DNA from: an uncultured Lachnospiraceae bacterium
Lineage (GTDB): Bacteria > Bacillota > Clostridia > Lachnospirales > Lachnospiraceae
Direction of reading: 5' to 3'
NCBI GenBank assembly: GCA_902793685.1
Contig: CADBEN010000016.1
Span: 1 to 45,419, forward strand
Length of the DNA: 45,419 nucleotides
Within the stretch, counting starts at the first letter, position 1. Every line of letters begins with the position of its first letter. The position numbers and the translations under genes were made by a program. The notes beneath the pieces are model-generated. The model did no database searches, had not been told where the DNA came from, and was given only the letters and a program-made list of their open reading frames with translations. This document shows positions 8,295 to 17,302 of this stretch, piece by piece.

Positions 8295-9455
8295 TTATTC
8301 CGCCGCGGCCAGCCCCTTCACGGCCCAGTCATAGTTTTCCATGGCGGTAAACAGGGTAAGCTCCGCGCTCCGCACGGAGAACTGCGCATTCTCCTGCGCC
8401 CGCGCCGCAGTATTGTATTCACGCTGCGTGACCATGCCGGCGGAAAGCTTTCCGGAAGCGACCCCCAGGTTCTGCTGCGCCAGCGCCAGTGCGGCACGGG
8501 CCTGCTGAAGCCTCAGCTGCGCCGTCAGGACCGAGCGGTAGGCGGAATTCAGGGAATTCCCGACCTTCCTCTCATTGTTCGCGATGGTCGTCTCAAGATT
8601 CTCCTTTGTCAGCCCGTTCCGGGCGTTTGCCAGCTTCCGGCGGTTGATGCGGAGCGTGTAATTGTTCTCCAGTGCGGCGGGAAGGTCCGCGGCGGGATCC
8701 ATCCCGGCGATCCGGCTTTCCTCCACGGCAGGGAGGTCTCCCATCTCAGGCCGGTCGTCGTGCTTCCAGCCCAGAAGCACGTTCAGGCTCTCCTGCTGGG
8801 AACGGATGCTCCTCTCTGTCTGGGCCAGCTGGTCCGCCGCAGTCTGCCGCGCTTCCTGCGCGTTCAGCACCTCCAGGTCAGTGACGGTGCCGGCGTTTCT
8901 GCGGAGAGCTGCGTAATTCAGGTTCTCCTCCGCGTCGGCAAGAGCCGCCTCCTCCTGCTGCTTCTGAAGCAGCAGCTTATAATAATTGATAAATCCGGCC
9001 TGGGCTGTGGCGACGATATTCTTCTCCGCCTGCTCGTAGGTCAGAAGATAGATCTTGCTGTCCTCCAGCGTGTCGTCGGCTTTGGCCCGCAGATTGTCTG
9101 CCTGGATCTGAAGATTCAGGTCCTGCATCAGGGAGCCGGCATCGTCCCCGCCGGAAAGCATGTCCAGATAATCCATCGCGAGGTCATAATAGGCCTCGGC
9201 GACCTCGGCGTTAGTGTCGCCGTAGTCCTCCCGGAACTTCCTGTAATTGTACTGATTGCTCTGGACCGTCACATTGTATTCCTGCACGAGGCCTTCGATC
9301 TCTCCGTACTCCATCCGGTTGTCCCGGAGCCGGTTCCACTCTTCTTCCGTCCGGGAAAATTCCGGACTCGAGGCAAGGACCGGGGCCGTCGGCAGAAGCA
9401 TTCCGAAGGCCAGTGCGCAGGCTGTCAGCCGGCAGAGTTTTTTCCTGATCATCAT
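8295..9455 (-). CDS. TolC-like efflux protein without recognisable barrel strands (2)
   Basis: This 386-residue exported paralogue of the next gene in the operon has a signal peptide at residues 1-28 (PVLA before SS). The mature part has two long helical-hairpin repeats with TolC-type turns (RRNAGTVTDLEVLNAQEARQ and KLSAGMVTQREYNTAARAQ). It lacks the approximately 40-residue beta-strand insertions between helices. The partner genes upstream (RND pump 60 bases away, adaptor) say it serves a tripartite-like export complex, acting outside the membrane and perhaps spanning the cell wall. AAAGGA precedes the ATG. Confidence 0.78.
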   Translation of the reverse strand: MMIRKKLCRLTACALAFGMLLPTAPVLASSPEFSRTEEEWNRLRDNRMEYGEIEGLVQEYNVTVQSNQYNYRKFREDYGDTNAEVAEAYYDLAMDYLDMLSGGDDAGSLMQDLNLQIQADNLRAKADDTLEDSKIYLLTYEQAEKNIVATAQAGFINYYKLLLQKQQEEAALADAEENLNYAALRRNAGTVTDLEVLNAQEARQTAADQLAQTERSIRSQQESLNVLLGWKHDDRPEMGDLPAVEESRIAGMDPAADLPAALENNYTLRINRRKLANARNGLTKENLETTIANNERKVGNSLNSAYRSVLTAQLRLQQARAALALAQQNLGVASGKLSAGMVTQREYNTAARAQENAQFSVRSAELTLFTAMENYDWAVKGLAAAE

Positions 9456-9515
9456 TCATTTTCCTTTCTTCCGGGCCGATTCCTTCCACGTCCGCCGAAG
9501 GATCCCTCTTTCGTC

Positions 9516-12500
9516 TCAGTCCACATCCGCCGGGATGTCGTCCTTCCTCTTCATTTCCTCCGGCGTCCGGCTCAGAAGCCGGTAATAGACCGGCAGCATA
9601 AGGAGCGCCAGCACGGTGGACGCTGTCAGGCCGCCGATGTCGACGATCGCCAGGCCCTGGGTGGTGCTGCCGGCGTTTCCGAGAGCCAGCGCCATGGGGA
9701 CCATAGCCAGGACCGTGGTCAGTGTAGTCATCAGGATCGGGCGGATACGGGTGGCGCCCGCCTCCACCAGGGAAGTCTCAAGGTCCATCTCCGCCCGGTT
9801 CTGGTTCGCCGCGTCGACAAAAAGAATGCCGTTGTTGACGACGGTGCCGGCCAGCATCAGGAAGCCGATCAGGGACACCATGGAGATCTTCACGTTGGTG
9901 AGCCACAGAAGTCCGAAGGCACCGATCAGGGAGAAGGGAATGGTGGTCATGACCATGACCGAATACCGGATCGACTCAAACTGGATCGCCATGACGACGA
10001 AGACCAGAAAAACTGCCGTCGCGATGGCGCCGTAGAGGGAGTCGAACTCCTCCGCCCGGGAGCGGTCCCTGCTGCTCATGCCGGTGGTGACATTGTTCTT
10101 CAGGTTTGGCTGCACCACCTCCTGCAGGATCTGGTTCCTGGTGGCGCCGGTGGCCTTCCCCGTGTACTCGCCGGAGACAGTGACCTGATACTGCTTGTCC
10201 GTCCGGGAAATGGAGGACGGGCTGTCCACATACTTGATGTCCGCGATGTCCGTCAGCGCCACCGCGCCGCCGGAGGGGGTGGTGAGGACAATTCCTTCGA
10301 CCTTGTCGATGGTATCATAGTCCGACTCCGGATAGCGGACTTTCACGTCCATGCTCTCCCCGTCCACGTCGATCTCCCGGGCCGTGGAGCCCCTCACCAG
10401 GCTGTTGATGCTGCTGCCCACCTGGGATGCGGAAATTCCTGCCGCCTTTGCCTTGATGGGATCCACCTGGATCTCCAGCACCGGAGAACCGTCGTCGAGA
10501 CTGGAGTGGATCTTGGTCACATCGTCCCGCTCCTTCAGCGTGTCGCAGATTTTGTTGACCACCTGCTTCACGTCCTCATAGTTCGTGCCCTTCAGGATGA
10601 CAGAATAGGTGTTCCGGAAGCCGGACATCATGCTCATGGAGGAACTTGCCTCGACAGAGATCTCGCAGTTCGTGATGTCTGCCAGTTCGTCCCGCCACTG
10701 GTCCGCCACCTCTGCGGTGGACATCTTCCGGTCATCCTTAAGATATGCATTGACCCGGCCCGAGGAGCCGCCCATGCCGCCGCCGAAGCTCGTCATCCAG
10801 GAATCCAGATCCGGATGCGTGGAAATGATGTCCTCGACCTGGGTCAGAATCTTGTCCACTTCTTCCACCCGGAGTCCCGGACGGGTCGACACGGAGATGC
10901 TGATCTCTCCCTGGTCGTCGGAAGCCATCAGCTCCATCTCAAGGTGCATTCCGGTATAAACCGCAATCCCGAGAAGCGCCACAGAGATCAGCATGACCAG
11001 CGCTTTATGCTTCAGGATGCGCCTCATCAGGACACGGTAGCGTTCCTGCATCCGGTGGACCGGACGGGACAGAGGTGCGTTGTCCTTCTCTTTGGGCCGG
11101 TACATCAGATAGCAGAGGGGGACGATAGAGATCGCGGAGAACAGCGACGCGATCATACAGAATACGATCGTGAAGCCCAGGGGGGTAAACATCTGCCCCG
11201 CCATGCCCGTGATCATGGCCAGCGGAATGAACACGACGCAGGTCGTCACGGTAGAGCCCATGACGGACAGGGACACCAGGTTCGTGCCCTCCAGCGCGTC
11301 CTTCGCATAGTCGGTGAAAGTACCGTGCCGGCGCTCCGTCGCGCGGAAACAGCTCTCCAGAACAACGATGGAGTTGTCGACCATCATGCCGACGCCCAGT
11401 GTCAGGGCGCTCATGGTAATGACGTTCAGGGAATAGCCCCGCCGGGTCAGAAGGATCAGGGCTGTCAGGATCGAGAACGGGATGCTGGAGCCGACGATCA
11501 GGGATGCCTTCAGATCTCCGAAGAAGAGCCAGATAACGATCATGGAAATGATGACTGCCAGGATCAGAGTCTGGACCACGGAGGTCAGCGAGTCAAGGAT
11601 CTGGTCCGCGGTATCCCGGACCACCGTGATAAGCAGGTCCGGATCATTCTTCAGCAGGGTGTCGATGACTTTCTTTACGTTTCTGGAGAGCTCCACATCC
11701 GTGGAATCCTCCTCCTTCGTGATGGAGATGGAAATGGTCGGGTTCCCGTTGTAGCGGGATACCGTGGAGACCTCTTCCTGACCGAGGCTGATGTCGGCGA
11801 CGTCCTGTAGATAGACTGTGCTGCCGCTCTTCGTGGTCAGGGGAATGTCCTTCAGGTCCTCCCAGTTGTCAAATTTCATGCGGGTGGAAAGGGACAGCTC
11901 CAGGCTGCCGACGTTGGTCTCGCCGGAAGGATAAGCGGTGTCGGAGTTCGCGATGTCCTGGGCGATCTGGCTCATGGTGAGACCGTACTGCTCCACCTTC
12001 TCCCGGATCAGCTCCACCTTTACGTACTGGTTCGAGCCGCCGCGGATGGAGACGTCGGTGACGTTCGCGATCTTCTCAAATTCCGGGACCAGCTTGTCCT
12101 CGGCATAGGTGTAAAGATCCTTCTGCGCGGTATTGTCGATGACCATGTTGACCGAGGCCTGGGAATTCATGTCCATCGCCATGACGGAAGGCGTGCTGCA
12201 TTCGTCCGGAAGACTGCTGGAGATCCGGTCCAGCTGCTTCTTGATCTCGTCGTAGGCTTCATCCGTGTCGGTCCCGTAATTATACTGGATCCGTACCATG
12301 GAGCGGCCTTCCCGGGAGGTCGATGTGATGGATTTGACGTTGGAGAGGGAGCCGACGCGGGCTTCCACCTTTTTGGTGACAAGCTCGTCCACGTCCTCCG
12401 GGCTCGCGCCGGAGTAAGTGGTCGAGATCATCAGCATCGGCATTTCCATCTGAGGCGAAAGCTCCAGCTTGGCGCCTGCCACCGACTGCCATCCGAACAC

Positions 12501-12569
12501 GATCAGGCACAGGATGCACATGAGCACCGTGATGGGCCGCCGGAGGACAAAGGATGTGATCGTTTTCAT
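9516..12569 (-). CDS. RND efflux pump, AcrB/HAE type
   Basis: This 1017-residue proton-driven exporter of the hydrophobe/amphiphile efflux RND family has the standard duplicated layout: TM1 at residues 13-31, a large extracytoplasmic loop, TM2-6, then TM7 and a second loop. The TM4 motif GVGMMVDNSIVVLE places Asp398 where the proton-relay aspartate is expected, followed by Asn399 in place of the second aspartate. It exports drugs, lipids or other amphiphiles across the membrane; the substrate is unknown. It lies 15 bases after the adaptor reading frame and 60 bases before the first TolC-like gene. Its frame is intact although the adaptor is not. Confidence 0.93.
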   Translation of the reverse strand: MKTITSFVLRRPITVLMCILCLIVFGWQSVAGAKLELSPQMEMPMLMISTTYSGASPEDVDELVTKKVEARVGSLSNVKSITSTSREGRSMVRIQYNYGTDTDEAYDEIKKQLDRISSSLPDECSTPSVMAMDMNSQASVNMVIDNTAQKDLYTYAEDKLVPEFEKIANVTDVSIRGGSNQYVKVELIREKVEQYGLTMSQIAQDIANSDTAYPSGETNVGSLELSLSTRMKFDNWEDLKDIPLTTKSGSTVYLQDVADISLGQEEVSTVSRYNGNPTISISITKEEDSTDVELSRNVKKVIDTLLKNDPDLLITVVRDTADQILDSLTSVVQTLILAVIISMIVIWLFFGDLKASLIVGSSIPFSILTALILLTRRGYSLNVITMSALTLGVGMMVDNSIVVLESCFRATERRHGTFTDYAKDALEGTNLVSLSVMGSTVTTCVVFIPLAMITGMAGQMFTPLGFTIVFCMIASLFSAISIVPLCYLMYRPKEKDNAPLSRPVHRMQERYRVLMRRILKHKALVMLISVALLGIAVYTGMHLEMELMASDDQGEISISVSTRPGLRVEEVDKILTQVEDIISTHPDLDSWMTSFGGGMGGSSGRVNAYLKDDRKMSTAEVADQWRDELADITNCEISVEASSSMSMMSGFRNTYSVILKGTNYEDVKQVVNKICDTLKERDDVTKIHSSLDDGSPVLEIQVDPIKAKAAGISASQVGSSINSLVRGSTAREIDVDGESMDVKVRYPESDYDTIDKVEGIVLTTPSGGAVALTDIADIKYVDSPSSISRTDKQYQVTVSGEYTGKATGATRNQILQEVVQPNLKNNVTTGMSSRDRSRAEEFDSLYGAIATAVFLVFVVMAIQFESIRYSVMVMTTIPFSLIGAFGLLWLTNVKISMVSLIGFLMLAGTVVNNGILFVDAANQNRAEMDLETSLVEAGATRIRPILMTTLTTVLAMVPMALALGNAGSTTQGLAIVDIGGLTASTVLALLMLPVYYRLLSRTPEEMKRKDDIPADVD

Positions 12570-12584
12570 CTGTCCTGTGCCTCC

Positions 12585-13416
12585 TTACTGCGGTCTTCCG
12601 CCGCCCTGGCTGCCGGGAGCGCCCTGGCTGCCGGAGCCGGGCCGGCCGCCTTCCTGGCCTCCGGCACCTCCCTGGCCGCCGGCGCCGTCCTGCCGCGGAG
12701 TTTCGCCGGGCAGACGGACTGCGGAGTCGTCGTAGAGCTCGGAGCTCCAGCTCGTGACCACCCGGTCGTCCTTCGTCAGTCCGGAAAGGACCTCCATCCG
12801 GGCAGAATCATAGATTCCCGTCCTGATGTCCTTCCGGTGGATCTTTCCGTCGCTGTACACGAAGACATAGGGCTCGGAATCGTCATAGTACACCGCGTCC
12901 ACCGGGATCGTCATGGCATTCTCGGTCTTCTGGGAGGTGACCGTCAGCTTCACACGGGAGCCTGTGGCCAGCTGCGCGTTTCCGTCGATGCTGGCCTTGA
13001 CCTTGTAGAGACCGGTGGACTCGTCCGCCATTGTAAAGGATGCTCTGCCGCTGCAGTTCTTCCTTTGCCTGGCGCATGTTCACTGCCGCCGCGTCCATGG
13101 CATTCTTCGAGGTGTCGACCTGCTTGGTGTCGATGGTGCAGAGTACCGTTCCGGCCTCGACGACATCGCCCGCCTTCACGTTGACCGCGGTCACATCGCC
13201 CGCAGTCTTAGGATAAATGTAGACCACGTCGGAGGGCTCGATATTGCCGACGATGCTGGTGGTGAGCCGGATGGTCGCGCCGGTCTCAGGCTGTTCGACA
13301 GACACCACCGGAAGCGCGACCGGCCTCGCATACTGCTCCTTCTTCGTAAAACGGGGGATCAGAATGGCGCAGAGGATCCCGATGACTGCGAGCGCAGCAA
13401 TGATTTTTTTCCACAT
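12585..13416 (-). pseudogene. RND/HlyD-type membrane-fusion adaptor, disrupted
   Basis: The N-terminal part starts at 13416 behind GGAGGG. It has a membrane anchor (WKKIIAALAVIGILCAIL), the first lipoyl half (KAGDVVEAGTVLCTIDTKQ) and the start of the helical hairpin (NMRQAKEELQRQ). The C-terminal part begins in another frame around 13031-13050 with GRASFTMADESTGLYKVKA, the beta-barrel domain, and ends in a Gly/Gln-rich tail at 12585. The second hairpin helix and the second lipoyl half are missing. A block of roughly 100 or more codons appears lost with a frame change. A single-base error would not explain it. A misassembly could. Confidence 0.8.
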
Positions 13417-13634
13417 ACAAAAGCCCTCCGGTTCAGAAATCCGCCGGTTCAAGCCGCGTCCGGCAGAAAAATGCACATACTTAACTTTATATTAAACCAA
13501 ATCCGCCTGAAATATAACTGAAAAGACCGGTCCTCCCGGAAAATGCAGACGCGGCCCTCCTATGCTATAATAACGGATAACCGGCGGCCGGCGGAACAGG
13601 GGCTGTATTCAAAACCGAAGCAGGTATACAAAAA
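13417..13634. other. Intergenic region; candidate small RNA locus on plus strand
   Basis: No protein gene is seen. The AT-rich stretch 13480-13525 probably holds the minus-strand promoter of the adaptor-RND operon, but no clear hexamer pair stands out. On the plus strand TGCTATAAT (13563-13571) is a perfect extended -10 with no gene downstream. A transcript from about 13578 would run through the hairpin at 13635-13654 to a small hairpin plus T6 near 13660-13676. A short RNA is possible. Confidence 0.25.
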
Positions 13635-13654
13635 GCCCTGCCGGAAGACAGGGC
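13630..13654 (-). terminator. Terminator of the chromate transporter genes
   Basis: GCCCTG (13635-13640) pairs with CAGGGC (13649-13654). On the minus strand the stem is followed by TTTTT (13634-13630). It lies 43 bases after the stop at 13697. Confidence 0.7.
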
Positions 13655-13696
13655 ATGATCACAGATTCTGTTTTTTCAGATGCTTCGTCCCGGATC

Positions 13697-14269
13697 TCAG
13701 GCCCCGGCAAACCGGAGCAGGATCCCGATCACTGCGGAGACCGCCAGGAAAAAGACAGGGTGCAGACTGATCTTCTTCATCGCGAAGTACAGGATCACCG
13801 CGAGAATAATAGCCTTCAGGTCGAACAGATCCGCGAAGGAGCCGGAGGCTGCGAAGGCCTTCACATTCAGGAGCGCGATCTTCACCACCAGGAACAGCGC
13901 CGCGGCGATCAGTCCGATGGACGCCGGCCGGAGTCCGTAGAAGGCATCCTGCACATAATGGTTCGACGAGAACTTGTCCAGGATCCGGACCACCAGAAGG
14001 ATCACGATGACGGAGGGCGTGATGAGGCCGAGGGTCGCGATCACCGCCCCGGGAAGGCCGGCGGTGGTGAAGCCGACATAGGTTGCCATGTTGACGCCGA
14101 TGGGTCCCGGCGTGGATTCCGAGACTGCCACCATATCCGCCAGCTGGGCGTGGGTGAACCACCCGGTCCTGGTGGAGATATCGTAGAGGAAGGGAAGAGT
14201 CGCAAGACCGCCGCCCACCGCAAAGAGGCCCGCGCGGAAGAACTCAATAAACAGTCTGAGAAAGATCAT
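13697..14269 (-). CDS. Chromate transporter half-protein (C-terminal type)
   Basis: This 190-residue membrane protein has about six hydrophobic segments. It is one half of a split CHR (ChrA-type) transporter. Conserved motifs are FRAGLFAVGGGLATLPFL near the N-terminus, WFTHAQLADMVAVSESTPGPIGVNMATYVG, and LGLITPSVIVI. CHR proteins export chromate or move related oxyanions; short pairs act together. The gene overlaps the preceding half by four bases (ATGA), implying translational coupling. Chromate resistance itself is not shown by sequence. Confidence 0.85.
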   Translation of the reverse strand: MIFLRLFIEFFRAGLFAVGGGLATLPFLYDISTRTGWFTHAQLADMVAVSESTPGPIGVNMATYVGFTTAGLPGAVIATLGLITPSVIVILLVVRILDKFSSNHYVQDAFYGLRPASIGLIAAALFLVVKIALLNVKAFAASGSFADLFDLKAIILAVILYFAMKKISLHPVFFLAVSAVIGILLRFAGA

Positions 14270-14817
14270 GCCTTCGCCTCCTTTCCGCCGACGTTCTTCA
14301 GAAGGATCCCGGCGACGCCGGAGAGCACCACAAAGACCGCGGGGCTGAGGTCAGTGAGAACGGAGCCGAGAAACACCAGGACTGCGATCACCGCCGTCGG
14401 TTTATCCACCACGCCCTTCTTCATGAGCTTCAGGACCGCGTTCAGGATCAGCACCACGACACAGACACGGATGCCGGCAAAGGCATTCATGACTGCGGGC
14501 ATCTCCGCGAAGTTGCTGATGAAGGCCGCGATGATGGTGATGATGACGATGGACGGAAACACGACGCCCAGCGTCGCCGCGATGGCGCCGATGACGCCGC
14601 GCTGCCGGTAGCCGATGAAGGTGGCCGTATTGACCGCGATAACGCCCGGCGTACACTGGCCCACCGCGTAGTAATCCATGAGTTCGTCTTCCGTGGCCCA
14701 GTGCCGGTGCTCCACCACTTCCTTCTGAAGCATGGGAAGCATGGCGTAGCCCCCGCCGAAGGTCAGCCCGCCGATCCTGGCAAAGGTCAGGAACATATCC
14801 AGAAGCTCTTTCATCAA
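14266..14817 (-). CDS. Chromate transporter half-protein (N-terminal type)
   Basis: The protein has 183 residues and is the other half of the split CHR pair, with FARIGGLTFGGGYAMLPML, WATEDELMDYYAVGQCTPGVIAVNTATFIG and LGVVFPSIVIITI. The paired halves show internal homology to each other, as expected for a duplicated fold. AAGGAG lies nine bases before the ATG at 14817. It is the first gene of a two-gene operon driven by an extended -10 promoter at 14857-14849. Confidence 0.87.
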   Translation of the reverse strand: MMKELLDMFLTFARIGGLTFGGGYAMLPMLQKEVVEHRHWATEDELMDYYAVGQCTPGVIAVNTATFIGYRQRGVIGAIAATLGVVFPSIVIITIIAAFISNFAEMPAVMNAFAGIRVCVVVLILNAVLKLMKKGVVDKPTAVIAVLVFLGSVLTDLSPAVFVVLSGVAGILLKNVGGKEAKA

Positions 14818-14848
14818 TGTTTCTCCTTACTTAAACTGTAGTCTGCTA

Positions 14849-14857
14849 ATTATACCA
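14849..14857 (-). promoter_or_regulatory. Extended -10 promoter of the chromate transporter operon
   Basis: On the minus strand 14857-14849 reads TGGTATAAT, a perfect extended -10. It lies about 30 bases before the start codon at 14817. A TTGAAC about 19 bases further upstream may be a poorly spaced -35. Confidence 0.6.
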
Positions 14858-14904
14858 TTGAATGACGCATTCTGTTCAATGAACTTTAGATCCGGAGGAA
14901 ACGA

Positions 14905-15516
14905 ATGTCCCCGAAAGAAGTCTCTGTCCTTGATATGATGGAAGCCCGCGACCGCCGCGCCGGACTCCAGCGCCGCATGACTGCCGCCTTTCATGTTCCG
15001 GTCATCAGCTTTACCATGAACATCGCCGGGCCGGTCAAGCGCACACCCCTGATCCGCCGCGGTTTTGTCCTGGGGCTCCGCACACTCCGGCGCCGCCTTA
15101 AGGCAGCCGGTTTTCCGGTCCTGCACGAGGAGCTCCTCGACGAATTCACCGGCTGTGAAGCTTTTCTCGCGGTGGATGCCGGCCTCCTCGCCATCAAGGC
15201 CCTGACCTCGGACATCGAAAACAGCGGCCCCCTGGGACGGCTGTTCGACATGGACGTCATCAGCCCCGCAGGCGAAAAGGCGGAGCGGGAGATGCTGGGA
15301 CTCTCCGGCCGCACCTGCCTCCTCTGCGGAAGACCTGCCGAGGAGATCCGCGGCGCCATCCGGGAACTGCTTCAGGAAACGCCCTTCCCGGACCGGGAGA
15401 CCCTGGAAGCCCTGGACTTACGTTTCCGGGAACTGAACCTGTCTCCGGGCGGAAGCGCCGACCTGCTGGCCATCTGCTATCTTCTGCACTTCATGAAGAC
15501 CGAGACTCTGGTCTGA
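14905..15516 (+). pseudogene. CitX-CitG chimera: citrate lyase prosthetic-group enzyme remnant
   Basis: Residues 1-140 of this 203-residue frame match CitX, which attaches the phosphoribosyl-dephospho-CoA group to citrate lyase acyl carrier protein (VISFTMNIAGPVK, PLGRLFDMDVISP, CLLCGRPAEE). The usual CitX ending with its C-A-R-x-x-x-H stretch is absent. Instead the frame runs into FRELNLSPGGSADLLAICY, which is the C-terminal end of CitG, the triphosphoribosyl-dephospho-CoA synthase. About 250 residues of CitG are missing. It looks like a CitXG fusion that lost its middle in frame, near 15335-15350. No citrate lyase genes are in the window. A PfkB kinase follows 13 bases later. Confidence 0.65.
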
Positions 15517-15529
15517 GAGGGAACCTGTT

Positions 15530-16579
15530 ATGACAGACACAAAGACAGCATCCGGCATCTGCATCTCTCCGGACGGATCTCTTCCGGCCGGCAATGACCT
15601 TCCCGACGTCACCCTGATCGGCGCCGCAGTGCTGGACGTCCTGGCGCGGCCGGTGACTCAGGAAGTTTTCACGGAAGGTTCTGCTTCCGTTAAGGAGACC
15701 CGCCTCGCCTTCGGCGGAGACGCCCTGAACGAAGCGACGGTGCTCTCCCGCCTGGGAAAGAAAGTCAGCCTCATCACCAGGGTCGGGGACGACGAAGCCG
15801 GAGCCGCCATCCTGCGGCAGCTCCGTTCCCTGGGGATCTCCGGCAAAGGCATCTCCGTGATCCCGGGACTCCGGACTGCCGTCAACATCGTCCTCGTGGA
15901 CGAGGCCGGCGAACGGTATTTCCTGACGGATCCGGAAAGCAGTCTCCGGACACTGGAGCCGGCGGATATTCTGCCGAAGCTGGAAGGCGCCGGAAAGATC
16001 TGCTGCCTGGCCAGCATGTTCGTCTCGGAGCGCCTGCCGTTTCCGGAAGTCACAAAACTGTTCCGGTTCCTGAAGGACAGCGGCCGCACCGTCTGCATGG
16101 ACGTGACAAAAAGAAAGCACGGGGAGACCATTTCCGATCTCCGCGCGCTGCTTTCCTGCGTCGATATTCTCTTTGCCAATGCGGAGGAGGCTTCTCTTCT
16201 CACCGGCACCGCCGATCCTGCGGGATCCGCCCGCATGCTCCGGGAGGCTGGGGTCCGCTGTGCCGTCGTGAAGACCGGGAAGAAGGGCTGCATCGTCTGC
16301 GCAGAAGATGCCTTTTTCTCCGTACCGGCATTTCCGGACGCCCGCTGTGTCGACACCACCGGCGCGGGGGACACCTTTGCCGCGGCCTTCCTCTATGCCT
16401 GGTCGGAGGGTTACTCCCTCACCGACTGTGCCTGCTTCGCGAACGCGGCAGCATCCACCGCCGTGGAACACACCGGCGCCGTGGACGGGGTCACAGATCC
16501 GGATAAGATCCTCCGGCGCTTCCGGGCGGTACGGGAACTTCCTGCTTCGATCCTTCCACTGTCCTCAGACCATTCATGA
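15530..16579 (+). CDS. PfkB-family carbohydrate kinase
   Basis: This 349-residue sugar or nucleoside kinase of the ribokinase fold has the N-terminal motif FGGDALNEATVLSRLG and the C-terminal PfkB signature DTTGAGDTFAAAF with the catalytic Asp. The sugar is not predictable; the GGDALNEA pattern is of the fructokinase/ribokinase-like branch. About 25 residues precede the first strand (VTLIGAAVLDV), a slightly long N-terminus. AGAGGG precedes the ATG. Its last 89 bases overlap the 3-prime end of the TetR gene, which runs in the opposite direction. Confidence 0.82.
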   Translation: MTDTKTASGICISPDGSLPAGNDLPDVTLIGAAVLDVLARPVTQEVFTEGSASVKETRLAFGGDALNEATVLSRLGKKVSLITRVGDDEAGAAILRQLRSLGISGKGISVIPGLRTAVNIVLVDEAGERYFLTDPESSLRTLEPADILPKLEGAGKICCLASMFVSERLPFPEVTKLFRFLKDSGRTVCMDVTKRKHGETISDLRALLSCVDILFANAEEASLLTGTADPAGSARMLREAGVRCAVVKTGKKGCIVCAEDAFFSVPAFPDARCVDTTGAGDTFAAAFLYAWSEGYSLTDCACFANAAASTAVEHTGAVDGVTDPDKILRRFRAVRELPASILPLSSDHS

Positions 16580-17150
16580 CGATCCGCGCGGTGAAGCGGG
16601 TAAATTCTTCCAGAGACATCTGCGGATCCTCGATCCACCGCTCCACCATGGCAAGAAGACCTGCGGACATATATTCCGCGTAGAGGTAGTACCGGTTCTG
16701 GACCTTCGGGTCCTGGCCGTCCAGATGGGCGTAGGCAAAGTACTGCTGGAACACACTGTCCAGAAGCAGCACCCGCAGCTTGTCCGTGAGGAAGGGCAGC
16801 AGCCCCAGCTTTCCCAGCAGCTCGTAGGTATGGTAGTCTTCGCGGACGATGCTCCGGAATGCGGCGAAAAACCTGAGCGGTTCAAAGCTTCCGGAGTAGA
16901 GCTCCACACCTGAGATCAGCTCCCGGTATTTTTCCAGGAGATCGTCCGCGATCTCCCCGAGAAGCTCCTCCGTACCGGAATAATACATGTAGAAGGTCTT
17001 CCGGTTGATTCCTGCCGCCGCGGCAAGCTCCGACACCGTGATCTTCGCCGGATTCTTCTCCTTTGCCAGCTCCAGATATGCCTCACGGATCTTTTTCAGG
17101 GTCCGGCTCACCCGCCGGTCCTTTGTCCGCCTGTTTTCGCTTTCCTTCAT
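16491..17150 (-). CDS. TetR/AcrR family regulator
   Basis: The protein has 219 residues. The N-terminal helix-turn-helix (residues 13-60) shows ITVSELAAAAGINRKTFYMY, the family signature; the C-terminal ligand domain is unassigned. I start it at the ATG at 17150 because GGAGG lies six bases upstream; an ATG at 17195 would add 15 unsupported residues. It diverges from the DegV gene across 152 bases and may control that promoter. Its 3-prime end overlaps the PfkB gene. Confidence 0.8.
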   Translation of the reverse strand: MKESENRRTKDRRVSRTLKKIREAYLELAKEKNPAKITVSELAAAAGINRKTFYMYYSGTEELLGEIADDLLEKYRELISGVELYSGSFEPLRFFAAFRSIVREDYHTYELLGKLGLLPFLTDKLRVLLLDSVFQQYFAYAHLDGQDPKVQNRYYLYAEYMSAGLLAMVERWIEDPQMSLEEFTRFTARIVMNGLRTVEGSKQEVPVPPGSAGGSYPDL

Positions 17151-17187
17151 TGATTTCCTCCGGATATGGACGTTTTCCGGTGCAAAA

Positions 17188-17273
17188 GGTAACACATGAG
17201 GTCTGAATGACCGTTGTTTTCCTTCCCGGTAATCATTATAATAGAGTCAGTCCGTAAAAGAAACAACTGTTAC
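17188..17273 (+). promoter_or_regulatory. Promoter of the DegV gene with inverted repeats
   Basis: TTGTTT (17214-17219) and TATAAT (17237-17242) are separated by 17 bases, a good sigma-A promoter. GTTGTTT (17213-17219) and AAACAAC (17261-17267) are inverted copies flanking it, and GTAACA (17189-17194) mirrors TGTTAC (17268-17273). These may be sites for the divergent TetR regulator, but the arms are far apart. Confidence 0.55.
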
Positions 17274-17302
17274 TTTTTGTCTTCGGAAAGAAGGAATCTC
17301 TT

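Noticed and set aside
8097-11810. A 1237-codon open frame on the plus strand
   Set aside because: It lies antisense to the RND pump and TolC-like genes, is His/Arg/Asp-rich with no domain, and is a by-product of high GC codon use.
12990-13080. Programmed frameshift in the RND adaptor gene
   Set aside because: No slippery heptamer is seen and a whole domain segment is missing, which a frameshift would not restore.
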